A DNA stretch of 64,000 nucleotides from Opitutia bacterium (GCA_016187945.1 JACPIT010000005.1:992001-1056000); one strand, 5' to 3'; positions 8,792 to 17,842 are shown, numbered from the stretch's first letter. Notes: a model not told the origin generated them from the sequence alone. Numbers and translations: made by a program.

Positions 8792-9619
8792 ATGGCAAAC
8801 ATCCTCCCAATCGAAAAACAGGTGACGGCAATCGGCGCGCTCGCCGAAGGCATGTCCATCCGTTCGGTTGAGGCGATGACCGGAATTCACCGGGATACGG
8901 TGATGCGTCTTGGCGCGCGGGTGGGGGAAGCCTGCCGCCGCATGATGAGTGAACAAATGCGCGAGCTAGATTGCCGCCAAATTCAGGTTGATGAAATTTG
9001 GGGATTTATCGGCAAGAAGCAGCGCAACGTTGACCCGAACGATAATCCCGAGGGTTTTGGCGACGTTTGGACGTTCGTTGCACTAGACCCGGAATCCAAA
9101 GTCGTGCCTACCTTTCATGTCGGGAAGCGCAATTGGGAGGACACGAATGCGTTCGTTCACGATCTCGCTTCGCGCATGAAGAACCGGATTCAGCTCTCTT
9201 CCGATGGTATGAATCAGTATCTCAACACGGTTGAGGATGCTTTCGGAACAGACGTGGATTATGGCCAGATTGTGAAGGTTTACGGTGGCATTGATGATGT
9301 GGAGCAGCAGCGCCGTTACAGCCCGCCGCCCGTTACCGCTGTGAACAAGAAGGCGATTTGCGGCGAACCGGACCTAGACATGATTTCGACTAGCCACGTT
9401 GAGCGACAGAACCTTTCCGTGCGCATGCGCAATCGTCGGCTCACGCGCCTGACGAACGCGTTCAGCAAGAAATTGGAGAACTTCCGGGCTTCGATGGGTC
9501 TGACGTTCTTTTACTATAACTTCTGCAAAATACATAAGAGCATTCGTTGCACTCCGGCGATGGCGGCGGGAGTCACAAATCGCATATGGAAAGTTGACGA
9601 TATTGTCGCTCTTGCATAA
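8792..9619 (+). CDS. IS1-like DDE transposase
   Basis: 275 residues in a single frame. The N-terminal helix-turn-helix (SIRSVEAMTGIHRDTVMRLG) is followed by the DDE catalytic core: VDEIWGF (first Asp), SSDGMNQY (second Asp) and SHVERQN (Glu). This arrangement matches single-ORF IS1-type transposases. The enzyme would cut and join transposon ends. No terminal inverted repeats or target duplication are evident within about 100 bp on either side, so it may be a stranded or domesticated gene rather than a complete insertion sequence. An HNH endonuclease gene starts 12 bp downstream. Confidence 0.85.
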   Translation: MANILPIEKQVTAIGALAEGMSIRSVEAMTGIHRDTVMRLGARVGEACRRMMSEQMRELDCRQIQVDEIWGFIGKKQRNVDPNDNPEGFGDVWTFVALDPESKVVPTFHVGKRNWEDTNAFVHDLASRMKNRIQLSSDGMNQYLNTVEDAFGTDVDYGQIVKVYGGIDDVEQQRRYSPPPVTAVNKKAICGEPDLDMISTSHVERQNLSVRMRNRRLTRLTNAFSKKLENFRASMGLTFFYYNFCKIHKSIRCTPAMAAGVTNRIWKVDDIVALA

Positions 9620-9631
9620 TATTGTCCATAT

Positions 9632-10123
9632 ATGCCGAAGTTGCCAACCTACGATAGTATTGAAATCACCGAAGCGCAGTTAGCAAGTTTTTGGAAAAGA
9701 TTCTGGAATCAAATCGAGAAAACCGAAGATTGCTGGTTGTGGATAGGAGCCAAAACCAAAGCCGGTTACGGCGTAATGTATGGAGCCGCTCATAAACCTA
9801 CCATTTACGCGCATCGGGCCTCATTTGAACTGCACAATGGACCAATCGAGAAAGGGAAAATGATTTGCCACAAATGCGACAATCCCGGCTGTGTGAATCC
9901 AGACCATTTCTTTCTGGGCACCCATTTGGACAATACCAGAGACATGGATAAAAAGGGGCGTCGTCGTTCGGTTTGTCGTCTCACCCCCGAACAAGTGCGC
10001 GAAATTCGACAAAATTATGTGCCGTGGGTTATTTCAAGAAGCGTATTAGCAAAACGCTACGGGGTTTCAGTGGGATGCATCGACGGGATTCTAATCGGCA
10101 AATCATGGAAAACGCTGGTCTAA
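9632..10123 (+). CDS. HNH (His-Me finger) endonuclease of homing type
   Basis: 163 residues. The core shows AHRASFELHNGPI, the zinc-binding pair CHKCDNPGC, and NPDHFFLGTHLDNTRDM, the classic HNH motif of phage-type homing endonucleases. Residues about 113-160 (RLTPEQVREIRQNY then SVLAKRYGVSVGCIDGILIG) form a helix-turn-helix DNA-binding tail like those attached to such enzymes. It would nick or cut a specific DNA site. The tight spacing after the transposase suggests co-transcription. No intron or intein context is seen. Confidence 0.88.
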   Translation: MPKLPTYDSIEITEAQLASFWKRFWNQIEKTEDCWLWIGAKTKAGYGVMYGAAHKPTIYAHRASFELHNGPIEKGKMICHKCDNPGCVNPDHFFLGTHLDNTRDMDKKGRRRSVCRLTPEQVREIRQNYVPWVISRSVLAKRYGVSVGCIDGILIGKSWKTLV

Positions 10124-10167
10124 TCGCTTGTGGACTGTGCGCGACTTGGTAGAGCTGGCCAACTAGC

Positions 10168-10455
10168 ATGGAATACCTAGCCGAGCTGAAACACGCGATT
10201 CGCCAAGTGCATGGGTGCGAGGCAACGCATGTTCAGACGGTGCCGGTCAAAGAGGTGTTTCTGGGGCAGACGGTGTGGGAGGGCGATGTGGAGATTTTCG
10301 ACGTGATCGGGCACGCGAAGGCGAAGCGGTGTTATGCGTGGGGCTACCCGCCCGAGGGGCCGAATCGGCGGATTATCGCCGTGCTGGAAATTCCGCCCGT
10401 GGATTCGCCCGTTACTGCCGTGCGCGCGGCGATTGTGGCTCAGGCCAAAAAATAG
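10168..10455 (+). CDS. Hypothetical protein
   Basis: 95 residues, soluble, mixed alpha/beta. The central part (GDVEIFDVIGHAKAKRCYAW then RRIIAVLEIPPVDSP) suggests a small beta-sheet domain. No signal peptide and no recognised family motif. It follows the HNH gene on the same strand with 44 bp between. Composition is closer to the host than in other island genes. Confidence 0.55.
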   Translation: MEYLAELKHAIRQVHGCEATHVQTVPVKEVFLGQTVWEGDVEIFDVIGHAKAKRCYAWGYPPEGPNRRIIAVLEIPPVDSPVTAVRAAIVAQAKK

Positions 10456-10490
10456 TCGCGTGAGACTTAGAAAAACGAGAGGGTCCAAGC

Positions 10491-10727
10491 ATGGCCCTCA
10501 GTTCGGATAGCACTGGCAAAGAATGGAATGCTCGAACCTTAGTTGAGCGGAAGGAATACGTCACCAGTTTGGCCAAGGTTCTGACGGTTATCAGCAACCC
10601 GAAACGGACAATTGACGGCACCAAATTATTCGCTTTGACCGAGAAGCATTTCGAGGACGCGGCTAATCAAAGTGATTCGGTCCTCGAAGTTATGGGGCAG
10701 CTCATTCGTGACAATAAAGTGGGCTAG
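10491..10727 (+). CDS. Hypothetical protein
   Basis: 78 residues, soluble, probably mostly helical (LVERKEYVTSLAKVLTVISN; EKHFEDAANQSDSVLEVMGQ). A reasonable ribosome-binding site (GAGAGG) lies 9 bp before the ATG. No recognised family. Confidence 0.5.
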   Translation: MALSSDSTGKEWNARTLVERKEYVTSLAKVLTVISNPKRTIDGTKLFALTEKHFEDAANQSDSVLEVMGQLIRDNKVG

Positions 10728-10812
10728 AACTAAGTCTCGCATAATTGCTCTGTAAACGGGGTCGTTTCTGTCTGGGGACATACTTACCGATACACGAAAA
10801 CGCTTCATTTTT

Positions 10813-11046
10813 ATGAAAGACGCATCTCCCACCTTAATCGAATCAGGTCGCCCGGATGGCTCGCCCGCACAAACAGTCGAATACTGCCTAAGACAACTCT
10901 ACGCCGACCGCCACAAGAGCGTGAGGGATGAGGTAGCAAAAGACCTGACGTATGAGGAATTGTTGGGTGCGCTCTTACATGCGCGGGACTCGATCCAAGA
11001 ATTGCGAGACCTACAAAGCCGATTGGAAAACGAATCGGACGATTAG
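10813..11046 (+). CDS. Hypothetical protein
   Basis: 77 residues, acidic and helical, ending in a run likely to form a coiled coil (LLGALLHARDSIQELRDLQS). No recognised family. It is the last plus-strand gene of the island and converges on the gene ending at 11051. Confidence 0.5.
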   Translation: MKDASPTLIESGRPDGSPAQTVEYCLRQLYADRHKSVRDEVAKDLTYEELLGALLHARDSIQELRDLQSRLENESDD

Positions 11047-11050
11047 CGTG

Positions 11051-11452
11051 TTACGGTTGGGCTACCCTCTTCGGCTTCACCAACAGTTGTTCCGCAATCT
11101 TGTGCAGGGGATTAATCCGCGCCGTGCGTTTCGGCGCGACCAAATGGCCTTCCCGGATTGCCTCCGGTTCCTCAATCCAACGCGCGCGCCGTTTCTCTTC
11201 GCCTAGAGACAGACCGAACGGGCTACTGCGCCAGTAGCCTTGGGAAGCTGGTTTCTGTGCCTTTGGGCGCGTCCAAGTGATTTTGAAGGTGGGGCGCTCT
11301 GCCTCCTGAGTGGCCGCGCTCAGGCCACGGGGCTTTAGCTCACGAAGGTGGGGCGGACTCTTTTTCCGGGTAAGGAGAAACCGGATGTAGTCCTGACGCT
11401 GTTTTGCGGAGAGTTTCAACGAAAACGGCGCGTCTTTTCGTGTATCACTCAT
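11051..11452 (-). CDS. Hypothetical basic protein
   Basis: 133 residues, strongly basic, rich in Lys, Arg and Pro (RFLLTRKKSPPHLRELKPRG; EEKRRARWIEEPEAI). It may bind nucleic acid, but no recognised domain is present. It converges on the 10813 gene with a 4-bp gap. Confidence 0.45.
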   Translation of the reverse strand: MSDTRKDAPFSLKLSAKQRQDYIRFLLTRKKSPPHLRELKPRGLSAATQEAERPTFKITWTRPKAQKPASQGYWRSSPFGLSLGEEKRRARWIEEPEAIREGHLVAPKRTARINPLHKIAEQLLVKPKRVAQP

Positions 11453-11518
11453 GCGTGAATCCCTCTCCCAAATGGTTGCCGGTTGAAGTCGCGACAGAAA
11501 GCGGCGCTGAAAAGCGGC

Positions 11519-11833
11519 TCATTCTGACTTTTCCTCGGACAACGGGGCGCTTTGAGCGTCTTTGGGCACGTCTCGCCATTTGCGCACGTATTCTGCCTTA
11601 TAGGTGTAAGGTGGCGCTTTTTCGGAGGACGTGGGCACGGAAATTTCCCACCATTCTTCCGGCCCATCCTCTTGAGTTACTCGCTTTACGAGATACGCGG
11701 CCCCTAGACGCTCTACGAGCCATTCTGGGGACAGGAATCGCACGAAGGCTGTGTGATCCTCAATTAATTCGATGGCACAAAGGGCGGTTGGTTCGCTGGA
11801 GCTAGATTTGAGCTGATAGAGGAGGGCTTTCAT
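11519..11833 (-). CDS. Hypothetical protein
   Basis: 104 residues. The first 75 look like a compact alpha/beta domain (AIELIEDHTAFVRFLSPEWL; GAAYLVKRVTQEDGPEEWWE), followed by a charged tail. No recognised family. It is the last island gene, with a 137-bp gap to rplM. An overlapping open frame on the same strand (11449-11667) is considered spurious. Confidence 0.5.
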   Translation of the reverse strand: MKALLYQLKSSSSEPTALCAIELIEDHTAFVRFLSPEWLVERLGAAYLVKRVTQEDGPEEWWEISVPTSSEKAPPYTYKAEYVRKWRDVPKDAQSAPLSEEKSE

Positions 11834-11970
11834 CGCCCTTCAGTCTCTCCATGCTGCCCAATTAGCGCAAAACCCTTTGCGCGAGAGGAAATTTGAAATT
11901 GGGACACTACCGTGAAGTCTTGGGTGTTGACAGGGTAGGGCGGAGTCTTTCCCTTGGGCCTCTTTCCGCA

Positions 11971-12393
11971 ATGAAAACCTATCTGGCCAAAAAAGAGACA
12001 GTCCAGCCCAAGTGGTATCTGATCGATGCCGAGGGGCAGGTTCTTGGCCGTCTCGCAGTTAAAGTCGCCAACATCATCCGTGGTCGCAATAAGGCCACTT
12101 ACACTCCGCACGTCGATACCGGCGACTTCGTCATCGTCATCAACGCGAGCAAGGTCGTCCTCACCGGCAAGAAGGAAGAAGTGACCGAGTATATGTCGTT
12201 CTCCGGCTACGTCGGCGGCGAAAAATACCGCAAGCTTACCGAAGTCCGCGCCAAGAAGCCGGATTTCATCGTCCTGCAGGCCGTCAAAGGCATGCTCCCC
12301 AAGAATCGTCTCGCCGCGAAGATGCTCACGAAGCTCCGCGTGTTCCCGGGCGCCGAGCACCCCCACGCCGCGCAGAACCCCATCAAGCTTTGA
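11971..12393 (+). CDS. rplM: 50S ribosomal protein L13
   Basis: 140 residues, the usual length, with the conserved WYLIDAEGQVLGRLA, VVLTGKK and VKGMLPKN.LAAKML segments. L13 is an early-assembling protein of the large ribosomal subunit. The ATG at 11971 matches the family N-terminus (MKTYLAKKET); upstream codons in the same frame are leader. A TTGACA hexamer at 11927-11932 could be the -35 of the operon promoter, but no convincing -10 is seen. The island ends only about 80 bp upstream, so the native promoter may have been kept or replaced. rpsI follows after 8 bp. Confidence 0.98.
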   Translation: MKTYLAKKETVQPKWYLIDAEGQVLGRLAVKVANIIRGRNKATYTPHVDTGDFVIVINASKVVLTGKKEEVTEYMSFSGYVGGEKYRKLTEVRAKKPDFIVLQAVKGMLPKNRLAAKMLTKLRVFPGAEHPHAAQNPIKL

Positions 12394-12401
12394 TCTGACC
12401 C

Positions 12402-12800
12402 ATGAGCGCTGACTCCACTGTTTTCACCGGCACCGGCCGTCGCAAGACCTCGACCGCCCGCGTTCGCCTCGTCGCCGGTTCCGGCAAGCTCACGGCCAAC
12501 GACCGTGACTTCGACTCCTATTTCAAGCACGACAACTTCGCCCGTCGCGCCGCGAGCCCGCTCACGACCGCCGACGTGAAGGACAAGTTCGACGTCATCG
12601 CGAACATCGCCGGCGGCGGCATCAGCGCCCAAGCCGGCGCGGTGGCCCACGGCATCGCCCGCGCGCTCCTGAAGTTCAACTCGGAGCTCCGCGTCACGCT
12701 CAAGAAGGCCGGTCACCTCACCCGCGACCCGCGCGAAAAAGAGCGCAAGAAGCCTGGCCAGCCGGGCGCCCGCAAGCGCTTCCAGTTCTCGAAGCGCTAA
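12402..12800 (+). CDS. rpsI: 30S ribosomal protein S9
   Basis: 132 residues with the hallmark [14 protein letters not shown] near the N-terminus, [19 protein letters not shown] in the middle and the basic C-terminal tail ending in FQFSKR, which reaches the ribosomal P site. It forms the standard rplM-rpsI operon with an 8-bp spacing, ended by the hairpin at 12831-12857. Confidence 0.98.
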   Translation: MSADSTVFTGTGRRKTSTARVRLVAGSGKLTANDRDFDSYFKHDNFARRAASPLTTADVKDKFDVIANIAGGGISAQAGAVAHGIARALLKFNSELRVTLKKAGHLTRDPREKERKKPGQPGARKRFQFSKR

Positions 12801-12830
12801 GCGCTGGCCGAAACAGGTTTTCATTCTCAA

Positions 12831-12857
12831 CGGGGTGCCACGAGCACCCCGTTTTTA
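12831..12857 (+). terminator. Rho-independent terminator of rplM-rpsI
   Basis: CGGGGTGC and GCACCCCG arms around CACGA, followed by TTTTTATTT. It lies 30 bp after the rpsI stop. Confidence 0.9.
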
Positions 12858-12902
12858 TTTGCGCAAATCCCCTACGTTCTCCTTTAGTCCACCCTCAATT
12901 AG

Positions 12903-13934
12903 ATGAAAGTCGGCATTGTCGGCGCGTCGGGCTACTCCGGCGAAGTTCTCGTTAAACTCCTCCTCGGTCACCCGCACGTCACTCTGGCGGCGGTCACCTC
13001 ACGCCAGCACGCGGGCAAACCGCTTTCGAGCGTGATCCCGGCCTTGCGCGGCACGGCTGCGGACACGCTCAAGTTCATCGGCTCCGACGCGGTCGAACTC
13101 GCCGCGCGCGACGACATCGGCCTGTGGTTCCTCGCCCTGCCGCACGGCGCCGCCGCGGATTTCGCGAAAGCCCTCGTGCCCGCCGGTCGCAAGGTCGTCG
13201 ACCTCAGCGCCGACTTCCGTGTGGCCGACCTCGCGACCTACGAAAAATACTACGGCCACCACCACGCGCCCGAGCTGCTGCCGCAAGCGCGCTTCGTGCT
13301 TCCCGAGCTGACCGACGCGAAGTGGAAGACCGAGATCAAGCTCGCTGCCGCGCCCGGTTGCTACCCGACCAGCACGCTCGTCCCGCTCGCACCGCTGCTC
13401 GCCGCCGGCCTCGTCTCGCACGAGCACATCGTCGTGAACTCCTTCTCCGGCGTCTCCGGCGCCGGCAAAAAGGTCGACGAAGCCTATCTCTACGTCGAAC
13501 GCGCCGAGAGCGCCAAGGCCTACGGCCTCGTGAAACACCGCCACCTCGCCGAGATCGAGGAGCAGCTCTCGCTCCGCGCGGGGGCGAAGATCGTCCTCCA
13601 GTTTAATCCGCACCTCGCGCCCATGCGCCGCGGCATCATCACGACGATCACCGTTCCCGCCGCCGCCGGCGCGACGCTTGACGCCGTCTACTCCGCCTGG
13701 CGCGCGGCCTACGCGGGACGTCCGTTCGTGTCGATTCTGCCGACTGGCGAGACGCCCGACTCGGCCTACGTCACGGGCACGAACCGCATCGATATTTCCG
13801 CCGTGCACGACGCGCGCACCGGAAACTTCGTGCTCACGTCCGCCGAGGACAACCTCGTGAAGGGCGCGAGCGGCCAAGCCGTGCAGATCATGAATCTCTG
13901 GTGCGGTTTCCCCGAGACCGCCGGATTGCTTTAG
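12903..13934 (+). CDS. argC: N-acetyl-gamma-glutamyl-phosphate reductase
   Basis: 343 residues. It reduces N-acetylglutamyl phosphate to the semialdehyde with NADPH, step 3 of arginine synthesis. The NADP-binding loop VGIVGASGYSGEVL is at the N-terminus and the catalytic Cys is in AAPGCYPTSTL (about residue 155). First gene of argC-argJ-argB-argD, 16 bp ahead of argJ. The ATG at 12903 follows the rpsI terminator, so this is a new transcription unit. Confidence 0.97.
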   Translation: MKVGIVGASGYSGEVLVKLLLGHPHVTLAAVTSRQHAGKPLSSVIPALRGTAADTLKFIGSDAVELAARDDIGLWFLALPHGAAADFAKALVPAGRKVVDLSADFRVADLATYEKYYGHHHAPELLPQARFVLPELTDAKWKTEIKLAAAPGCYPTSTLVPLAPLLAAGLVSHEHIVVNSFSGVSGAGKKVDEAYLYVERAESAKAYGLVKHRHLAEIEEQLSLRAGAKIVLQFNPHLAPMRRGIITTITVPAAAGATLDAVYSAWRAAYAGRPFVSILPTGETPDSAYVTGTNRIDISAVHDARTGNFVLTSAEDNLVKGASGQAVQIMNLWCGFPETAGLL

Positions 13935-13950
13935 CACACACCAACGAAAA

Positions 13951-15183
13951 ATGACCCAACTCACCGTTACGCCGGATAGTGCAGGTATCACGGACGTTCC
14001 CGGCTTCGAGGCGGCAGGCGTCGCTTGCGACATCCGCCAGAAGAACGACCTCAAGCGACTCGACCTCGCTCTGGTTTACTCGCTGCGCCCGTGCACGGCC
14101 GCCGGCACGTTCACCAAAAACGCGGTCAAAGCCGCGCCGGTGCTGTTGTGCCAGAAAAATCTCGAGGAAGGCGGCCCGTTTCACGGCTTCATCGCCAACT
14201 CCGGCAACGCCAATGCCTGCACCGGCCCCGAGGGCCTGAAGGACGCGAACACGATGGCGCAGCGCGCCGCCGCGTCGCTCAACCAGAAACCGCACGCGTT
14301 CTTCGTCTGCTCGACCGGCCGCATCGGCCAGCCGCTCCCGATGGACCGCGTGATCAAAGGCCTCGAGCGCTCCGTGAACGAGAAGGGCCGCACGCCCGCG
14401 CACGGCAAAAAGGCCGCCGACGCCATCCTCACGTCCGATACGAAGGCGAAGACCGTCACCGTCTCGTTCACCTACGACGGCAAGAAGCACACCGTCGCCG
14501 GTTTCGCCAAAGGTGCGGGCATGATCCAGCCGAACATGGCGACGATGCTCGCGTTCCTCGCCACGGATTTTTCCGTGCCGCGCAGCTTCCTCCAGAAGAC
14601 GCTCACCGAAGCCGTCAACGGCACGTTCAACTGCATCACGGTCGACGGCGACATGAGCACGAACGACACCGTCATCATGCTCGCGAACGGCCACTCCGGC
14701 GTCTCCGTCGGCGACAAGAGCCCGCGCGAACTCCGCGTCCTCTTCGCCGAAGCCGTCTGGAAAGCCTGCGACATCCTCGCCGACAAGATCGTCTCCGACG
14801 GCGAAAAGATCACCAAGGTGATCGAGGTGAAAGTGCAAGGCGCCGCCTCCGCCGAGGACGCCGAGAAGTGCGCTCGCGCCATCGGCAATTCCCTGCTCGT
14901 GAAATCGTCCTGGTATGGCGAAGACCCGAACTGGGGCCGTTTGGCCGATGCCGCCGGCTACTCCGGCGCGAAGCTCGTCGAAGCCAAGCTCGACATCCGC
15001 TACAACGACACGCCCGCGATGACCGCCGGCAAGCCGCACCCCGAGCTGAAGCCGAAGTGGAAGGAGATCGTGAAGCAGCGCCGGTTCACCATCACGCTCG
15101 ACCTGCACCTCGGCAAAGCCAGCTACCGCCTGCTCGCGACCGACCTCACCGAAGGCTACGTGAACTACAACAAGAGCGAGTGA
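13951..15183 (+). CDS. argJ: Glutamate N-acetyltransferase / amino-acid N-acetyltransferase (ArgJ)
   Basis: 410 residues. It transfers the acetyl group from N-acetylornithine to glutamate, closing the cyclic arginine pathway; bifunctional forms also use acetyl-CoA. The autocleavage site is in KGAGMIQPNMATMLAFL, where the Thr of ATML becomes the N-terminal nucleophile of the beta chain. NSGNANACTG and the C-terminal FTITLDLHLG segment are also typical. No argA is seen nearby, which fits a bifunctional enzyme, but this is inference. Confidence 0.96.
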   Translation: MTQLTVTPDSAGITDVPGFEAAGVACDIRQKNDLKRLDLALVYSLRPCTAAGTFTKNAVKAAPVLLCQKNLEEGGPFHGFIANSGNANACTGPEGLKDANTMAQRAAASLNQKPHAFFVCSTGRIGQPLPMDRVIKGLERSVNEKGRTPAHGKKAADAILTSDTKAKTVTVSFTYDGKKHTVAGFAKGAGMIQPNMATMLAFLATDFSVPRSFLQKTLTEAVNGTFNCITVDGDMSTNDTVIMLANGHSGVSVGDKSPRELRVLFAEAVWKACDILADKIVSDGEKITKVIEVKVQGAASAEDAEKCARAIGNSLLVKSSWYGEDPNWGRLADAAGYSGAKLVEAKLDIRYNDTPAMTAGKPHPELKPKWKEIVKQRRFTITLDLHLGKASYRLLATDLTEGYVNYNKSE

Positions 15184-15186
15184 ACA

Positions 15187-15268
15187 GTAGCGCCGGTCTC
15201 TGACCGGCGAAGTTATCGGCTGTCGGTCCACTCGCCGCGCCCACCAGCCGCCTGACGGCGGCTGCTAC
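15187..15268. repeat. REPIN with unlike arms
   Basis: Starts GTAGCGCCGGTCTCTGACCG and ends with a different hairpin unit (AGCCGCCTGACGGCGGCT then GCTAC). It lies 3 bp after the argJ stop, between argJ and argB. Confidence 0.75.
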
Positions 15269-15407
15269 GACTTTCCCGCTCTCGCGCACTCGGCGTTTCA
15301 CCGCGGCGCTTGCCGCATTTTTTTAGTGAAATCGCTGCGCGTTGCCTTCAGAAAAATTTCCGCCTGTCACCATCGATGACCACCGGTCGCTCCCTCACCC
15401 TCACGAC

Positions 15408-16298
15408 ATGACCTCTATCAACGTTGAAGAGGTCATTGCCAAAGCGCGCGTGCTGCTCGAAGCGCTCCCCTACATCCAGGATTTCCGCGGCTCCACGTTC
15501 GTCGTGAAATACGGCGGCAGCTTCATGGACGATCCGAATCCCGAGGCGCGCACGCGCGTCGCGGCCGACATCGCGTTCCTCGCGGCGGTCGGCATCAACG
15601 TCGTCGTTGTGCACGGCGGCGGCAAGGCGATCAGCAAGGCGATGGACGCCTCCGGCCTGAAAGCGAATTTCGTCAACGGCCTCCGCGTCACCGACGAAGC
15701 CACGATCGCGATCGTGAAGAAGACGCTCGACGAAATCGTGAACAAGGAAGTGTGCGACACGCTCTCCTCCGTGAAAGCACGCCCGAAGGGCCTGCCCGGC
15801 GACAGCGTGCTCGTTTGCCAGAAACTCGGCGTCGATGACGACGGCAATCCGGTCGACCTCGGCTTCGTCGGCGATCCGACCGAGGTGAAGGTGAAGCTCA
15901 TCAAGAAGGAGATCGCGGACGGCTTCATGCCGGTGATCTCGCCGGTCGCCGAAGGTTACGACGGCAAGCCTTACAACGTGAACGCCGACACCGCGGCCGG
16001 TCGCGTTGCCTCCGCGTTGCGCGCGCGTCGTCTCGTCTACATGAGCGACGTCCCCGGCCTGCTTTCCGATCCGAAGAATCCCGACTCGCTCATCTCGACG
16101 CTCAAAGTCGGCGACGTCGATACGCTGAAAAAGAAGGGCGTCATCGACAAAGGCATGCGCCCGAAAGTCGCCAGCGCCGTCCGCGCACTGCAGGAAGGCG
16201 TGCAACGCGTCCACTTCATCGACGGCCGCATGCCGCACAGCCTGCTGTTGGAAATTTTTACCGACAAGGGCGTGGGCACCGAAATTGTGCACGGCTGA
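15408..16298 (+). CDS. argB: Acetylglutamate kinase
   Basis: 296 residues from the ATG at 15408, which gives the family-typical N-terminus ([16 protein letters not shown]); the open frame extends 22 codons upstream without family similarity. It phosphorylates N-acetylglutamate, step 2 of the pathway. Motifs are [20 protein letters not shown] and [15 protein letters not shown], with [11 protein letters not shown] for nucleotide binding. The N-terminal helix is of the length seen in arginine-sensitive hexameric enzymes, so feedback inhibition by arginine is possible. The 224-bp gap before it holds a REPIN. Confidence 0.96.
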   Translation: MTSINVEEVIAKARVLLEALPYIQDFRGSTFVVKYGGSFMDDPNPEARTRVAADIAFLAAVGINVVVVHGGGKAISKAMDASGLKANFVNGLRVTDEATIAIVKKTLDEIVNKEVCDTLSSVKARPKGLPGDSVLVCQKLGVDDDGNPVDLGFVGDPTEVKVKLIKKEIADGFMPVISPVAEGYDGKPYNVNADTAAGRVASALRARRLVYMSDVPGLLSDPKNPDSLISTLKVGDVDTLKKKGVIDKGMRPKVASAVRALQEGVQRVHFIDGRMPHSLLLEIFTDKGVGTEIVHG

Positions 16299-16359
16299 AC
16301 TGGTCGGCGCCGAATTTGAGAGTGCGCCGCGCGGCGCACTTCTCTGATTTGTTTTTTCC

Positions 16360-17580
16360 ATGAACCAACCTTCCATCGTCCGCACCAACGCCGCTGAGCT
16401 CTACGACGCGTATGTGATGAAAAACTACGCCAAGGCCCCGCTCACGCTCGTGCGCGGAGAGGGCGTCTGGGCGTGGGACGACACGGGCAAGAAGTATCTC
16501 GATTTCGCGTCGGGCATCGCGGTCAACGCGCTCGGTCACTGCCATCCCGTCTGGGTCGAGGCGATCCGCCGCCAGGCCGGCGAGCTGATCCACTGCAGCA
16601 ATCTCTACCGCAACCCGAACTACGGCGAACTCGCCCGCCGCCTCGTGCAGCAAGCCGGTCCGGGCCGCGTCTATCTCTGCAACTCCGGCACCGAGGCCAA
16701 CGAGGCGATGATCAAACTCTCGCGCTTGCACGGCATTCGGAAGTCCGGCGAAGAGGGCAAGTGCTACAAGGTGCTCGTCGCCAAAAACGCGTTCCACGGC
16801 CGCACCTACGGCGGCATGAGCGCCACACCGCAGGAGAAAATCCAAAAAGGCTTTCGCCCGCTCGTGCCCGGCTTCGCCGCCGGCGAGTTGAACAACGTGC
16901 AGAGTTTCGTCGACCTGATCGACGAGCAGACCGCCGCGATCATGATCGAGACCGTGCAAGGCGAAGGCGGCGTCACGCCGTGCACCGACGAGTTTCTCTG
17001 GGGCCTGCGCCAGCTCTGTGACAAGCACAACCTCCTCCTCATGCTCGACGAAGTGCAGTGCGGCTTCGGCCGCACGGGCGCGTTCTACGCGTTCCAGCAC
17101 TCGGGCGTGCGCGCCGACGTGATCGGCATGGCCAAGGGCATCGCGAACGGTTACCCGATGGGCGCGATCTGGACGGCGGAGAAACACGCCGAACTTTTCA
17201 CGCCCGGCTCGCACGGCACGACGTTTGGCGGTTCACCGCTCGCCTGCGCCGCGGCGATCGCCGTGCTCGACGTGCTCCAACGCGAAGACCTCATCCGCAA
17301 AGTCGCCGTGAACGGCGCCGCTTGGAAAACCCAGCTCGAGCAACTCGCCGTCGAGTTTCCGAAGCAAGTCACCGGTGTCACCGGCCGCGGCTACATGCTC
17401 GGCCTGCGCCTCACCGGCGAGCCGGCGCCGTATCTTCCGCTGCTGCGCGAAGGCGGCCTGCTTTGCCCGATCGCCGGCGGCAACACGATCCGCCTGCTCC
17501 CGCCGCTCATCGCCACGAGCGAGCACCTCACTCTCGCGACCGACATCATCCGCGGCGCGCTCAAGAAAAAGGAAGCGTGA
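16360..17580 (+). CDS. argD: Acetylornithine aminotransferase
   Basis: 406 residues, class III PLP aminotransferase that makes N-acetylornithine. The signatures are the substrate loop LYRNPNYGELA, LCNSGTEANEAMIK, the cofactor Asp in LMLDEVQCGFGRTG and the PLP Lys in GMAKGIANGYPMGAI. Fourth gene of the arg run, with a 61-bp gap after argB. Downstream the pathway order is broken by an inserted cassette before argF resumes. Confidence 0.95.
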   Translation: MNQPSIVRTNAAELYDAYVMKNYAKAPLTLVRGEGVWAWDDTGKKYLDFASGIAVNALGHCHPVWVEAIRRQAGELIHCSNLYRNPNYGELARRLVQQAGPGRVYLCNSGTEANEAMIKLSRLHGIRKSGEEGKCYKVLVAKNAFHGRTYGGMSATPQEKIQKGFRPLVPGFAAGELNNVQSFVDLIDEQTAAIMIETVQGEGGVTPCTDEFLWGLRQLCDKHNLLLMLDEVQCGFGRTGAFYAFQHSGVRADVIGMAKGIANGYPMGAIWTAEKHAELFTPGSHGTTFGGSPLACAAAIAVLDVLQREDLIRKVAVNGAAWKTQLEQLAVEFPKQVTGVTGRGYMLGLRLTGEPAPYLPLLREGGLLCPIAGGNTIRLLPPLIATSEHLTLATDIIRGALKKKEA

Positions 17581-17842
17581 GGGATGCATGCACTCCGTGC
17601 GCGCCGGGAACGTGGTGAAAGGCTTGCAGGTTGAGTTAACCGGCCAAAGGCGCGCCCGTTCAGCTAGTCAAGAGTGTCGATTGACGACTTCGGCTCGACC
17701 CAGCCTCTTGCGGAACGCGTCCTGCCATTGGTTCGTTAATTCGATCAAAACGACTGCCACTTTACCTGTCGGATTCGCTTCCGATGGCGGAACGGACGGC
17801 GCTGACCAATTGACGCATGCAGTAAAATAGCGAACGTAAGGT

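Larger units (their letters stand above)
6060..11890. mobile_element. A/T-richer genomic island of short accessory genes
   Basis: From just after the outer-membrane-like gene to just before rplM, base composition and codon use change visibly to A/T-rich. The genes become short and mostly unrecognisable, and they switch strand often. Contents are a transposase, an HNH endonuclease, an Xre-type and a ribbon-helix-helix-type regulator, and nine unknowns or exported small proteins. No integrase, tRNA or long flanking direct repeat is visible. The boundaries are approximate. A weak resemblance (GTGAAGTC followed by GGTGT-like bases) occurs near 6100 and 11912, too short to call an attachment site. 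Confidence 0.6.

Noticed and set aside
8700-9640. Complete insertion sequence around the IS1-like transposase
   Set aside because: No terminal inverted repeats or target duplication could be found at either side; only the gene is reported.
10130-10167. Short stretch resembling a tRNA D-arm
   Set aside because: No acceptor stem, anticodon arm or T-loop can be formed.
11449-11667. 72-codon minus-strand frame overlapping the gene at 11519-11833
   Set aside because: No ribosome-binding site or family; the overlapping frame has better composition and length.
6100-11935. Possible attachment-site pair (GTGAAGTC... near 6100 and 11912)
   Set aside because: Only eight identical bases plus a loose match; too short without a comparison genome.
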